The translations under genes and the position numbers were made by a program. A stretch of 64,000 nt of DNA from Hydrogenedens sp964549105 (GTDB lineage: Bacteria; Hydrogenedentota; Hydrogenedentia; Hydrogenedentales; Hydrogenedentaceae), in NCBI GenBank assembly GCA_964549105.1, contig CAZJTZ010000003.1:1-64000 (forward strand), in the 5' to 3' direction. Positions 36,086 through 45,128 of this stretch are shown piece by piece. Positions within the stretch are counted from its first letter, which is position 1; the number at the start of each line of letters is the position of its first letter. Below the pieces are notes generated by a model. The model was not told the origin of the DNA and did no database searches. It saw nothing but the letters and a program-made list of their open reading frames with translations.

Positions 36086-37258
36086 TTATGTTAATTGGTT
36101 AATTATATCGTAGGATATTTTACGAGTTTCCTGGTCTATATGTAATATTGTTTCTAAATTATAATTTTTGGGTGTATAGGATATTTTATCAAGCGTTTTT
36201 TGAACAACCTTATATATATCTGTAAATCGAATTATTCCTTCACAAAAGGCCTGGACAGCAACCTCGTTCGAGGCATTTAAAATTATCGGAGCAATTCCTC
36301 CTGTTTTTGCCACTGCTCTTGCAATTTGTAAACAGGGAAATTTTTTTGTATCTGGATAATCAAAAGTTAAATCGGATAATTCTTTAATATTCAATTTTTT
36401 CAAAGACGATACGGTTCTTTCAGGATATGTAAATGAGAACAATATCGGCAATTTCATATCCGTAGGCCCAAGATGAGCAAGAATATTCCCGTCCACAAAC
36501 TCAACAAGGCCATGGACGATACTCTGTGGATGAATTACAACATCAACTTGTTTTTCATCTAAACCAAACAACCACATTGCCTCAATAATTTCCAATCCCT
36601 TATTCATTAGCGTTGCAGAATCAACACTTATTTTTTTTCCCATTTTCCATGTAGGATGTTTTATCGCTTCATCAGGCGTTACATCTTCCAGTTCTTTTAC
36701 AGATTTTTTATAGAATGGACCACCTGACGCCGTGAGATATATCTTTTCAACTGTATGTATATCCTGTCCCATCAAACATTGAAAAATGGCACTGTGCTCA
36801 CTGTCAACTGGAATAAGTTTTACAGAATGTTCATGCGCTTTTTGGGTTATCAATTTACCTGCCATAACCAGAGGCTCTTTATTTGCAATGGCAATGTCGT
36901 TTTTACTTTCTATCGCTGTTAATAACGGACATAGACCTACTGCACCTACTATCGCGGAGAGAAGAATATCTACCTTCAACGATGCTATCTGATTTAACCC
37001 TTCTTCTCCATACAGAATATTTAAATCCTTAAACTCATCTTTAAGTTGAGATACCGCATCTAAATTATCAATGGCAACAAATTCAGGTTGAAACTCCTTT
37101 ATTTGTTTTCTCAACAGTTCTATGTTTGAATGAGCAGATAATCCGACCACTTTAAATTTATCAGGGGAAGAACGAATAATCTCTAAAGTATTACGACCAA
37201 TAGAGCCAGTCGAGCCTAAAATAGTTATTTTCTTTTGTAGAGTGAAATTCATTGGCAT
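36086..37258 (-). CDS. dxr: 1-deoxy-D-xylulose 5-phosphate reductoisomerase
   Basis: A 390-residue NADPH-dependent enzyme of the methylerythritol phosphate route to isoprenoids. The N-terminal ITILGSTGSIGRNTLEII is the NADPH loop, IANKEPLVMAGKLI and VDSEHSAIFQCL hold metal and substrate residues, and ASGGPF is the flexible loop. The C-terminal LNASNEVAVQAF is typical. The family length is normal. It is followed by rseP and preceded by ptsI, both with short gaps. The mevalonate pathway is not seen in this window. Confidence 0.97.
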   Translation of the reverse strand: MPMNFTLQKKITILGSTGSIGRNTLEIIRSSPDKFKVVGLSAHSNIELLRKQIKEFQPEFVAIDNLDAVSQLKDEFKDLNILYGEEGLNQIASLKVDILLSAIVGAVGLCPLLTAIESKNDIAIANKEPLVMAGKLITQKAHEHSVKLIPVDSEHSAIFQCLMGQDIHTVEKIYLTASGGPFYKKSVKELEDVTPDEAIKHPTWKMGKKISVDSATLMNKGLEIIEAMWLFGLDEKQVDVVIHPQSIVHGLVEFVDGNILAHLGPTDMKLPILFSFTYPERTVSSLKKLNIKELSDLTFDYPDTKKFPCLQIARAVAKTGGIAPIILNASNEVAVQAFCEGIIRFTDIYKVVQKTLDKISYTPKNYNLETILHIDQETRKISYDIINQLT

Positions 37259-37271
37259 ATAGGGAAAATAT

Positions 37272-39023
37272 TTATACTGTTGAAACTATGTTTTTGTATT
37301 TAGAACGAATTCGTTCTTTTAACATACTTCGTATCTCTTTTGCTGTCGGATACTGTAGTATTTTTTCTGCAAATACTTTTGCCTCTTCATAATCTATACT
37401 GGGAATTAAAGCCCTTATTTGAGGAATAGAGATGCTGGACATGCTAAAACTATCCAGACCCAATCCTATTAAAAGTTCTGTAAATAACGGGTCACTTGCC
37501 ATCTCACCGCATATACTACACGGGATTTTTGCGTGTATTGCTGATGAAATTGTCATCTTCAACATTTTGAGAATAGCAGGATGGGCAGGTTCATATAAAT
37601 GTGCTATATTTTCATTATTTCTATCTACTGCAAGAGAATATTGAATTAAATCGTTAGTCCCGATACTAAAAAAATTACATTCTTTTGCTAATTCATCTGC
37701 AATTAAAACAGCCGAAGGAATCTCAATCATAATGCCAATTTCTACATCTCTCTTAAACGGAATTTTCTTTTGAATTAGATCTTCCATTACTTCATGGAGA
37801 ATCTTTTTTACCTCACGAAGTTCTTCTACACTACTTATCATTGGAAACATGATTTTAATATTACCAGGGGTAGTAGAGCGTAACATGGCACGGAGTTGTG
37901 TCTTAAAAAAATCCTTATGAGCAAGACAAAAACGAACAGCTCTACATCCCAATTGCGGATTTTGTTCTTTAAAAAAACTGGCATAACTAGCCAATTTGTC
38001 CCCACCAATGTCTATCGTTCTCAATACAACAGGTAGAGGTGACATTGCTTTTGCGGTATAAGAATATTCGAGATATTGCTCTTCTTCGGTAGGTGGTTCC
38101 ATCTTATTCAAAAACAGATATTCAGTCCTATATAAACCGATTCCAGCAGAAAGATATTTCACATTATCATCAACTTCATTCGGAAGTTCAATGTTTGCCA
38201 TGACAGATATATTCTTTCCATCCTTTGTTTGGGAAGGATGTGAAACAATCGTCTTTTCATATTGGTGTATTTTTCGTGATAACTGTCTTTTCTTTAATCG
38301 TAGCCTTTTTATAGTATTTGAGGTGGGATTAATGTAAAGAGTTCCTTCAACGGCATCCACTGCTGCACCTTTTATAGGTGCAGTATAACTATCAAATATA
38401 TCGCTTGCACCAACAATAGTGGGTATCTTTAAAGAACGTGCCAATATTGCAACATGGGAGGTGGTGCTTCCTCGTTCAAGAACGATAGCACGGATTTTAT
38501 CCGGATGTAAACGAGCCGTTTCAGAAGGAGGCAAATCTTTAGATAAAAGAATACAGGGTTTCTTTATATTTTCAAGGTCGGGCCTCTTTTGTTTCAAAAG
38601 ATTCCGAATTATCCGGTCAATAACATCTACAATATCCGCTTTTCTCTCTTCAATAAAGGGATTACCAGTTGTTTTTAAATCTTTTATATATTTCTGAGTA
38701 ACATCAAATAAAATAGACTCAGCATTTATTAATTCTTCATAGATTCGCCTTTTTAGTTCAACCAATAGTGTTTCATCTTCCAGCACCATAAGATGAACAT
38801 TAAAAATGTCTGCTTGTTGTTTCCCAAAATTTTCTAAAGTTTTATTATACAAAAGAAGTAATTCTTCTTTTGTCAAATCTATTGCAGATTGAACTCTCTT
38901 CAATTCTTCCTTCGGATTTTTTATCTTAAAACGAGGAATATTAACAACCCCCGGGTCGTAAACTAATGCTTCACCCCATACAATTCCAGGAGATACAGGT
39001 ATTCCGCGAAATATCTTTTCCAT
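37272..39023 (-). CDS. ptsI: PTS Enzyme I (phosphoenolpyruvate-protein phosphotransferase)
   Basis: A 583-residue enzyme that phosphorylates HPr with phosphoenolpyruvate. The active His190 lies in ERGSTTSHVAILARS. The C-terminal PEP-binding half has LYRTEYLFL, TIDIGGDKL, the GIMIEIPSA sequence and CSICGEMASDP, all characteristic. It is directly adjacent to ptsH; no EIIA, EIIB or EIIC gene follows, so the pair may feed a regulatory phosphorelay rather than sugar import. The length is normal. Confidence 0.96.
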   Translation of the reverse strand: MEKIFRGIPVSPGIVWGEALVYDPGVVNIPRFKIKNPKEELKRVQSAIDLTKEELLLLYNKTLENFGKQQADIFNVHLMVLEDETLLVELKRRIYEELINAESILFDVTQKYIKDLKTTGNPFIEERKADIVDVIDRIIRNLLKQKRPDLENIKKPCILLSKDLPPSETARLHPDKIRAIVLERGSTTSHVAILARSLKIPTIVGASDIFDSYTAPIKGAAVDAVEGTLYINPTSNTIKRLRLKKRQLSRKIHQYEKTIVSHPSQTKDGKNISVMANIELPNEVDDNVKYLSAGIGLYRTEYLFLNKMEPPTEEEQYLEYSYTAKAMSPLPVVLRTIDIGGDKLASYASFFKEQNPQLGCRAVRFCLAHKDFFKTQLRAMLRSTTPGNIKIMFPMISSVEELREVKKILHEVMEDLIQKKIPFKRDVEIGIMIEIPSAVLIADELAKECNFFSIGTNDLIQYSLAVDRNNENIAHLYEPAHPAILKMLKMTISSAIHAKIPCSICGEMASDPLFTELLIGLGLDSFSMSSISIPQIRALIPSIDYEEAKVFAEKILQYPTAKEIRSMLKERIRSKYKNIVSTV

Positions 39024-39302
39024 TTATTCTTCTCCAAACCCGCTATCAAATATCTCTTCCAATTCCTGCAATGCGGACTGAGCATCTTCTCCATCAGCAA
39101 TGGCTATAATTTCAGCATCTTTAGGAGCACCTAAACTTAATATTTGTAAAACACTTTTTGCATTTCTACGATTACCATTGTAGATAAGATATATATGAGC
39201 ATCATATTTCTGCATGGCTCGGACTATCATGGCTGCAGGTCTAGCGTGAATACCTAATGTATTTACAACTCTAAGTTCTTTTTCCAATTGTTTTGTATTC
39301 AT
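39024..39302 (-). CDS. ptsH: HPr phosphocarrier protein
   Basis: A 92-residue HPr. The catalytic His19 sits in TLGIHARPAA and the regulatory Ser50 in NAKSVLQILSLGAP, the site that HprK phosphorylates. The frame continues upstream to 39386, but that part is the C-terminal coding region of the GH57 gene in another frame; ATG 39302 gives the normal N-terminus (MNTKQLEKELRVVNTLGIHARP). The ribosome binding site is weak, and translation may depend on coupling with the GH57 gene, whose stop is 12 bases upstream. Presence of Ser50 together with hprK at 41.5 kb supports Ser-phosphorylation control. Confidence 0.93.
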   Translation of the reverse strand: MNTKQLEKELRVVNTLGIHARPAAMIVRAMQKYDAHIYLIYNGNRRNAKSVLQILSLGAPKDAEIIAIADGEDAQSALQELEEIFDSGFGEE

Positions 39303-39313
39303 TATCAAATTCG

Positions 39314-41464
39314 CTACAATGATTTGATGTTTACTGTTATAACAATATCTATATCTGAATCCGGATAAAATACCTTTTTCCAACAAGGAAGAATAATATT
39401 TCCCTGATATACCTTTTCCTGACCATTTTCTGACTGACTTACAGTATATATAGGAAGATTAAAAACACGCGATTCTTCACTGAAAACAAATTCAATCTCT
39501 AACCCTTGCCATTCATCTCTTATCGAAATATGGCTAAGCCCTACTTCATCCCCTAAATCACCAAGTCTTCGTATTGAAAGAGCCTTATCTCTGGAATACA
39601 GGAAACGGTCATCATCAAAACCAGTTAAGAGGTTGAAGCACCACTCTGAAGCAAAGTAGCCATCAAATTCCCCCAACGAATTGTTTGCAATGTTATATTT
39701 TACCGTAAATGATACTATATTTTCACTCTGGTCGGGGTTTAAAGAAAATGTTTTTAATACCTTAACATCCCATTTTAAAGCGTTAATATTAACTATGCCA
39801 CATCCCTCAAATTGAAGATTTCCTTTGTCCTGTTGAAATGTATAAGAACCGTTACATAAAGACCACCATTCCTCATAATCATTGTTTTTTAATGCTTCAA
39901 GAGAAATATTTAATGGAAGAAAATGTTCCCGCATCGAACTCCTTATATAACTATCATATACCAAAAAATTCTCTAACCCCTTTTCTTTGACTTTTACTAA
40001 TTCATGAATACTTTTATGCCCTTCTTCCTCAATATTATGAGATATGCCTTTTTGAAACAGATTTTCATGATAGGCTTCTTCCCTCCTTGAAAGTGTATTC
40101 ATACAATTAAATAATTTAGGCTTATAATCTAATTCAAACATCGTGCCACCATTCTGGGTGCTAAAGAAAAAAGTTGCTCTTTTCGTATCCAATATCACTT
40201 CTGGATTACCGTCGCAGTTAAAATCTTCTACCTGGCAGGAATAGAAATCCGAAGGTAACTGCTCATACTCATCCATTATCTTTTCACTCTCAATAATATT
40301 ATTATATATGGCAGTCCTGAGATGGTTTAGATACAACCCACCGAAAATGCCATGCCAATAAGCACAGTTACACTGACCTTGAAATAATTTCCTCTGTGCC
40401 CTTTTAAGTAAATCATTTTCTTTATCCATTGAAAACAAATGATGAAATCTTTTGCTGGTCTTTAACATCCGTTTCTGCATATTGTTTGATTCTTCATATT
40501 TGGACAGAAACCCTCTCCAAAAACCGCCTCGAAAATACCTTGACGCCTTTTCCCATAATCCTGGATTATTTTGAAGTTCTCTCTTTATCCTCATAAATTC
40601 TTTTTGTGACTGAGTAGGCAATACCCATTCCATCATTTCATGATATGAAGCACAGGGCAAATAAACTCGACCCAACGGAGGACAACTATCTAAATGCTCA
40701 GAATAACTAACCGATTTTAGCCAATCTCTTTCTTCTTCTAATGATTTAAAAAAATTGAACAGCCATTTCTCTTCATATACGCTATGGTAAGTGCCAGGCC
40801 AAGTGCCAAACTTCTCACCGTCATCATGAAAAACAGCACAAGCATTGGAATATGTATTTGCCTTTTCTCTTAAAAAATCTATCGTTTCCGATATAGGTCT
40901 AAAAGGAATGGTATATCTTAGTTTTTCAAAAATAGGAAAGACTTTAACTGTAAAACCTTCATGCTCAGTAAGATAATATCCAAACAATTCTTCTTTATTC
41001 AGACCTGCACTGAAAAAATGAGTATCGTCAATAGCTGTGTATTCTATTCCTGCACGAGATAGAATCTTTGGAAAATAAGGTTCCCAAACCCTTTCTGCTA
41101 TCCACATCCCACGCGGTTTTATACCAAATCGCTCATTAAAAAAGTTCTGCATATAAAGGATTTGATTATAAGCATCCTCTTCAGGTATAGAACAGATTAA
41201 AGGCTCATAAAACGCTCCACCCATAAGTTCAATCTGTTCATTTTTCACAAACTTCTTAAGTAAATCATAAAATTCTGGATGCTTTTCATCTAACCAGTCC
41301 CAGAGAGGTCCAGATATGTGTAATGTCGTATGGATATGAGGAAACTCTTGCAAAACTTCGAGAAAGGGTAAATACGCCTTTTGATAGGCCTCTTCAAAAA
41401 CAAATTCAAAATTCCCTACGGGTTGATGCGAATGGAGTGCAAAAATAAAATTTAATGGTTTCAT
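39314..41464 (-). CDS. GH57 4-alpha-glucanotransferase / amylase-type enzyme
   Basis: A 716-residue glycoside hydrolase family 57 protein. The N-terminal LNFIFALHSHQPVGNFEFVFEEAY is the family opening motif; the predicted nucleophile Glu124 is in MWIAERVWEP and the acid Asp214/215 in FHDDGEKFGTWPG. DUF1925 and DUF1926-like domains fill the rest, the arrangement of 4-alpha-glucanotransferases that transfer alpha-1,4-glucan segments on maltodextrin or glycogen. There is no signal peptide, so it is cytoplasmic. It lies between hprK and ptsH, an unusual place suggesting that glycogen metabolism is linked with HPr signalling. Confidence 0.93.
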   Translation of the reverse strand: MKPLNFIFALHSHQPVGNFEFVFEEAYQKAYLPFLEVLQEFPHIHTTLHISGPLWDWLDEKHPEFYDLLKKFVKNEQIELMGGAFYEPLICSIPEEDAYNQILYMQNFFNERFGIKPRGMWIAERVWEPYFPKILSRAGIEYTAIDDTHFFSAGLNKEELFGYYLTEHEGFTVKVFPIFEKLRYTIPFRPISETIDFLREKANTYSNACAVFHDDGEKFGTWPGTYHSVYEEKWLFNFFKSLEEERDWLKSVSYSEHLDSCPPLGRVYLPCASYHEMMEWVLPTQSQKEFMRIKRELQNNPGLWEKASRYFRGGFWRGFLSKYEESNNMQKRMLKTSKRFHHLFSMDKENDLLKRAQRKLFQGQCNCAYWHGIFGGLYLNHLRTAIYNNIIESEKIMDEYEQLPSDFYSCQVEDFNCDGNPEVILDTKRATFFFSTQNGGTMFELDYKPKLFNCMNTLSRREEAYHENLFQKGISHNIEEEGHKSIHELVKVKEKGLENFLVYDSYIRSSMREHFLPLNISLEALKNNDYEEWWSLCNGSYTFQQDKGNLQFEGCGIVNINALKWDVKVLKTFSLNPDQSENIVSFTVKYNIANNSLGEFDGYFASEWCFNLLTGFDDDRFLYSRDKALSIRRLGDLGDEVGLSHISIRDEWQGLEIEFVFSEESRVFNLPIYTVSQSENGQEKVYQGNIILPCWKKVFYPDSDIDIVITVNIKSL

Positions 41465-41473
41465 TACTACTTC

Positions 41474-42451
41474 CTATTTTACATTTGGGCGTTTTGATGA
41501 TGCTTGTTTTGAAAGTTCTGCAAATCGCAGGTCAATATCCACTCCTAATTCTCTCATCCGACACTTCAATGCGGCTGCCTCAACAATTACAGCCAAATTT
41601 CTGCCCGGGCCTACAGGAACTTTCAAATAAGGAACTCTTACATCTAATAATTGTTTTACTGGCCACTCATCAATAATAATGTGATAATCTTCCATCTTTT
41701 CAACGAGCTCTATAATCAAGCCTACTTGTTTCCTCCTTCGTATTCTACCTGCTCCATACACAGATAATACATCTACTACCCCGATACCTCTTATGTGCAT
41801 ATAATGTTCAAGTTGAGGACTACTTTCAGCAATCACAACATCTCCAAAACCTTTTCGTAAACGGACCACATCATCAACGACAAGACGATGTCCTCTCTCT
41901 ACAAGTTCTAATGCTGTCTCACTCTTACCTATTCCTGATTCTCCTACAATAATTACACCAATACCAAAACAATCAATGGCCGTTCCATGAATAGTTGTTT
42001 CAGGAGCAAACTTTTCCGCAAGAAACAAAATAGTTTTGCTTATTACCTGGTCCGTGGTTGAATTGGACTGCAAAACAGGAACCCCATGCCGATTACATAA
42101 ATCTAAAAAGATTTGAGGGGGAACTAATGAACGAGATAGTAAAAAAGCAGGAATTTCAAAAGAGAACATATATTGTAAACGGTTTTCTATTTCAGACGGG
42201 GTTAGTCGTTCGATGTAATGGATCTCTGTATTCCCTAAAACTTGAATCCTATCATTTGCAAAATATTCCAAATAACCTGTTAACGCCAACCCAGGACGGT
42301 TTACATCCGCAGTAAAGATTTCCCTTCTGATTCCCTGAAAACCGGCTATAATTTTCAATCCTAATTCAGAAAAAATAGGTTCTTCAAAAAGTGAAGCGAG
42401 ATATACAGATTCCCTTTTTCTAAAATTCGTTTGTAAATCATGTTCCCACAT
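41474..42451 (-). CDS. hprK: HPr(Ser) kinase/phosphorylase
   Basis: A 325-residue bifunctional enzyme that phosphorylates or dephosphorylates Ser on HPr. The Walker A loop GESGIGKS (residues 170-177) and the signature MHIRGIGVVDVLSVYGAGRIR are intact, and the N-terminal domain is of normal size. It follows hpf by 56 bases and precedes the GH57 gene by 9. This gene is found in Bacillota and many diderms; in the latter it is often used for signalling rather than classical catabolite repression. Confidence 0.96.
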   Translation of the reverse strand: MWEHDLQTNFRKRESVYLASLFEEPIFSELGLKIIAGFQGIRREIFTADVNRPGLALTGYLEYFANDRIQVLGNTEIHYIERLTPSEIENRLQYMFSFEIPAFLLSRSLVPPQIFLDLCNRHGVPVLQSNSTTDQVISKTILFLAEKFAPETTIHGTAIDCFGIGVIIVGESGIGKSETALELVERGHRLVVDDVVRLRKGFGDVVIAESSPQLEHYMHIRGIGVVDVLSVYGAGRIRRRKQVGLIIELVEKMEDYHIIIDEWPVKQLLDVRVPYLKVPVGPGRNLAVIVEAAALKCRMRELGVDIDLRFAELSKQASSKRPNVK

Positions 42452-42507
42452 TCATTAATCTCACTGTTTGGAGAACTATCTTTATATTTATAATATCAAA
42501 TTAAACA

Positions 42508-43086
42508 TTAAAATTGAGGCTCAATCAGTCCATAAGTACTGTTGCCCCTTGGATACAATACATTTACCTGTGAAGTTTCAACATTAATAAACACTAAAAA
42601 AGGCTCTTCCAAAAGTTGCATTTGAACTAAGGCTTCATCTACCGTCATAGGCTTTAATGTTATTTGTTCTCTAAATATTATTTCATGAGGTAGAATCGCC
42701 GAAGTATTCTCTTCCAGTACTTCCGTTTCCTGTGTCGGTTCCTCTCTTAATTCAAGTATTGCATGCTTAAATTTTCTTGAGTTTTCGTAACTACGAGGCT
42801 TATGATTTGTTATCTTATCCTTAAACTTGCGAATTTGACGGTCCAACTTTTCTATAACTGAATCTACGGAAGCATACATATCTGGAGATATCTCTTTACT
42901 ATGTATTCGCATCCCATTTGCATTTATATTTATCTCACATATATGCCTGTGCTTTTCTACATCTAAAACAACATTGGCATCTATTATCTTGTCAAAATGA
43001 TTCTCCAACTTTGTTAGGGCATTCTCAATATAACTTCTCAGAGCATCTGACATCTCCATGTGTCTTCCTGTAATGTTCACCTTCAT
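42508..43086 (-). CDS. hpf: Long-form ribosome hibernation promoting factor
   Basis: A 192-residue HPF of the long type. The N-terminal domain (KVNITGRHMEMSDALRSYIENALTKLENHFDKI) binds the 30S subunit at the A and P sites, and the C-terminal domain (ITLKPMTVDEALVQMQLLEEPFLVFINVET) dimerises ribosomes into 100S particles. A linker of about 40 residues joins the two. It is the first gene of the large minus-strand block; AAGGAG lies 12 bases upstream of ATG 43086, a long spacing. The order hpf-hprK is common in bacteria. Confidence 0.95.
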   Translation of the reverse strand: MKVNITGRHMEMSDALRSYIENALTKLENHFDKIIDANVVLDVEKHRHICEININANGMRIHSKEISPDMYASVDSVIEKLDRQIRKFKDKITNHKPRSYENSRKFKHAILELREEPTQETEVLEENTSAILPHEIIFREQITLKPMTVDEALVQMQLLEEPFLVFINVETSQVNVLYPRGNSTYGLIEPQF

Positions 43087-43298
43087 TGCCTTTTTCTACT
43101 CCTTCTTTTAGTTTTAATATACCTAATTAATTATTATAATGGAGAAATGATAACAAAGGGTAGAAAAATAGTGCAAATGATGGAAACTCTATCTACTATC
43201 TGTTTATAATCACATAACATAAAAAGTCTACGCATTTCTTGTATGATATACACTTTAATATTTATAAAAACATAAAAATAGGAATAAGACTTGTTTGT

Positions 43299-45005
43299 AT
43301 GAAATATACTAAATCCACAATCTTTTATTTATCCCTACTTTTGCCTGTCACTATATTAATTGTTCTTATATATAAATTTGGATACTGCTTCCCATATTGG
43401 GACGAAATCTTATATCTCCCCCTATTCGACAAACTAAACCAGGGCACGCTCTCCATTTATGATTTGTTCGCTTTCCAAAACGACCATAGACCTTTTTTCC
43501 CAAGAATCATTACTCTTATACTGGCAAAGTTAACCTCATGGAATGAATTAGTTATTCTTTATTTTAGTGTGGCACTTGTTGTCTCCACTTTTTTAATTTT
43601 TGTATACATAATAACTTCAAAAAAGAAGGAAGAAAAATTAGAACTTATAGAAAATAGGGATAAGAAGCGAACGACACAAAATTATTTAGTAGGGTTGTCT
43701 ATTTGTTTCATATCTCTATTTCTCTTCTCCTGGTCCCAAATGGAAAATTGGGTCTGGGGGTTACAGTTAATGGTATTTATGACAAATTTTTTATACGCTT
43801 TAATCCTTTTTATTTTTACTGTATACGAACTTAATCTATTGACCTTATCTTTGTGTGTAATTCTCGCCACATTAGCATCATTCTCATTTGCCAACGGGTT
43901 ACTTATATGGTTTACAACCTTACCTTTGTTACTTTATAAAATATCCAAGACGAGGGGAAAGAAAAGTCTGTTGTTATTAATATGGATACTCTGCACCGTA
44001 ACCGTTTATATATTTTATTTTACCCATTATCATCCTCCCAAAATTACAGCCACCAATACCAATACAGGGATAATGCACAAAATACAATACTTCTTACTTT
44101 ACATAGGAAACCCCATATCCGGTTTTGTTTTTACACCTCCCTGGCATGGTAGTAAAAAACTTCCAGATATAAATATTCTATCTTATATCTTTGGTATCAT
44201 AGGCTTACTCTTATGGATATTGTTGCTTTATAAAACAAGGGAAGTAAACATTAAAAAAGAGAAGGTTTGTAAATTTGAAAAAGGTATGCAAATATTATCA
44301 CAAGTAGAGAAAGTCAAGCCCAATATAGAAGAATATTTTTTCTGGTTAAGTCTTTCCTCATTCGCTTTACTTAGTGGTATTTTAGTTTCCTTTGGTCGGT
44401 CAGGGTTAGGTTTAGGACAGGCACTATCATCAAGATATATCACTATAAGTGCATTATTCTGGTGTTCGTTGATAGGCTTGCTGAACTTTTATATAAAAAA
44501 TTCTGAGAAATCAGTCGGTCTACGACGAAAAAACAAGTATATCGAGAGATTAGCATTAGGCATTCTATTTGCAATTTTCATTATCTTAAATTTCACCCCC
44601 ATTTATATAAATCAAGAGTGGCATCAAATAGCCCGCTGGAAAAATTTAGGTTGGTATGCTTTATGTTCAGGATATAATGGCAAATTATATTGGACAGACC
44701 TTTGGGGTAACTATGACTTTACTTCGCCTCAGGTTATACAAAAAGAGATTTTTCCAATCTTTCATAAATATAATCTGGCAAGTATTAACCACTTTAAAAG
44801 GGAAGAGGTTAAAAAGCAACTGGCAAAAATTTACCTTAATGAAGCCAATTATTTTATTGAAAATAGGTTATGGAAGCCTGCTGTTTGTTATCTGGATACT
44901 GCAATCTATTTAGACCCATCTATCGCCGGGGTAGAAGAGATTAAAGGACGAATACCTCCCGAGAATTTTACACTTTATGAAAAGTATCAAAAAGGGACAA
45001 AGTAA
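43299..45005 (+). CDS. Polytopic membrane protein, possible GT-C type glycosyltransferase
   Basis: About 568 residues with roughly ten hydrophobic segments and a soluble C-terminal tail. After the first membrane helix comes CFPYWDEILYLPLFDKL, and then FQNDHRPFFPRIITLIL: acidic and basic pairs in the first external loop are typical of GT-C lipid-linked sugar transferases, but I do not see a definite family signature. The frame begins at 43239; ATG 43299 gives a cleaner N-terminus directly before the first helix, although neither start has a good ribosome binding site. It is divergent from hpf, with a 212-base gap. Function is open. Confidence 0.6.
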   Translation: MKYTKSTIFYLSLLLPVTILIVLIYKFGYCFPYWDEILYLPLFDKLNQGTLSIYDLFAFQNDHRPFFPRIITLILAKLTSWNELVILYFSVALVVSTFLIFVYIITSKKKEEKLELIENRDKKRTTQNYLVGLSICFISLFLFSWSQMENWVWGLQLMVFMTNFLYALILFIFTVYELNLLTLSLCVILATLASFSFANGLLIWFTTLPLLLYKISKTRGKKSLLLLIWILCTVTVYIFYFTHYHPPKITATNTNTGIMHKIQYFLLYIGNPISGFVFTPPWHGSKKLPDINILSYIFGIIGLLLWILLLYKTREVNIKKEKVCKFEKGMQILSQVEKVKPNIEEYFFWLSLSSFALLSGILVSFGRSGLGLGQALSSRYITISALFWCSLIGLLNFYIKNSEKSVGLRRKNKYIERLALGILFAIFIILNFTPIYINQEWHQIARWKNLGWYALCSGYNGKLYWTDLWGNYDFTSPQVIQKEIFPIFHKYNLASINHFKREEVKKQLAKIYLNEANYFIENRLWKPAVCYLDTAIYLDPSIAGVEEIKGRIPPENFTLYEKYQKGTK

Positions 45006-45128
45006 GTAAATTTATCTTTTAATAATGGATATTGTCTCCTTTTTTTTGATATTATAAAGGTCATTTCATTATGTTTCCTGAACCAATAAAAACCCGAAAT
45101 TTTTTATAATTGTTTTTGGAGTATGAGA

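Noticed and set aside
39303..39386. Upstream extension of HPr
   Set aside because: The region codes for the C-terminus of the GH57 enzyme in another frame, and the extension has no resemblance to HPr.
45006..45128. T-box riboswitch before ileS
   Set aside because: The region is only about 120 bases long, very A+T-rich, and contains neither the T-box bulge sequence nor a stable terminator hairpin.
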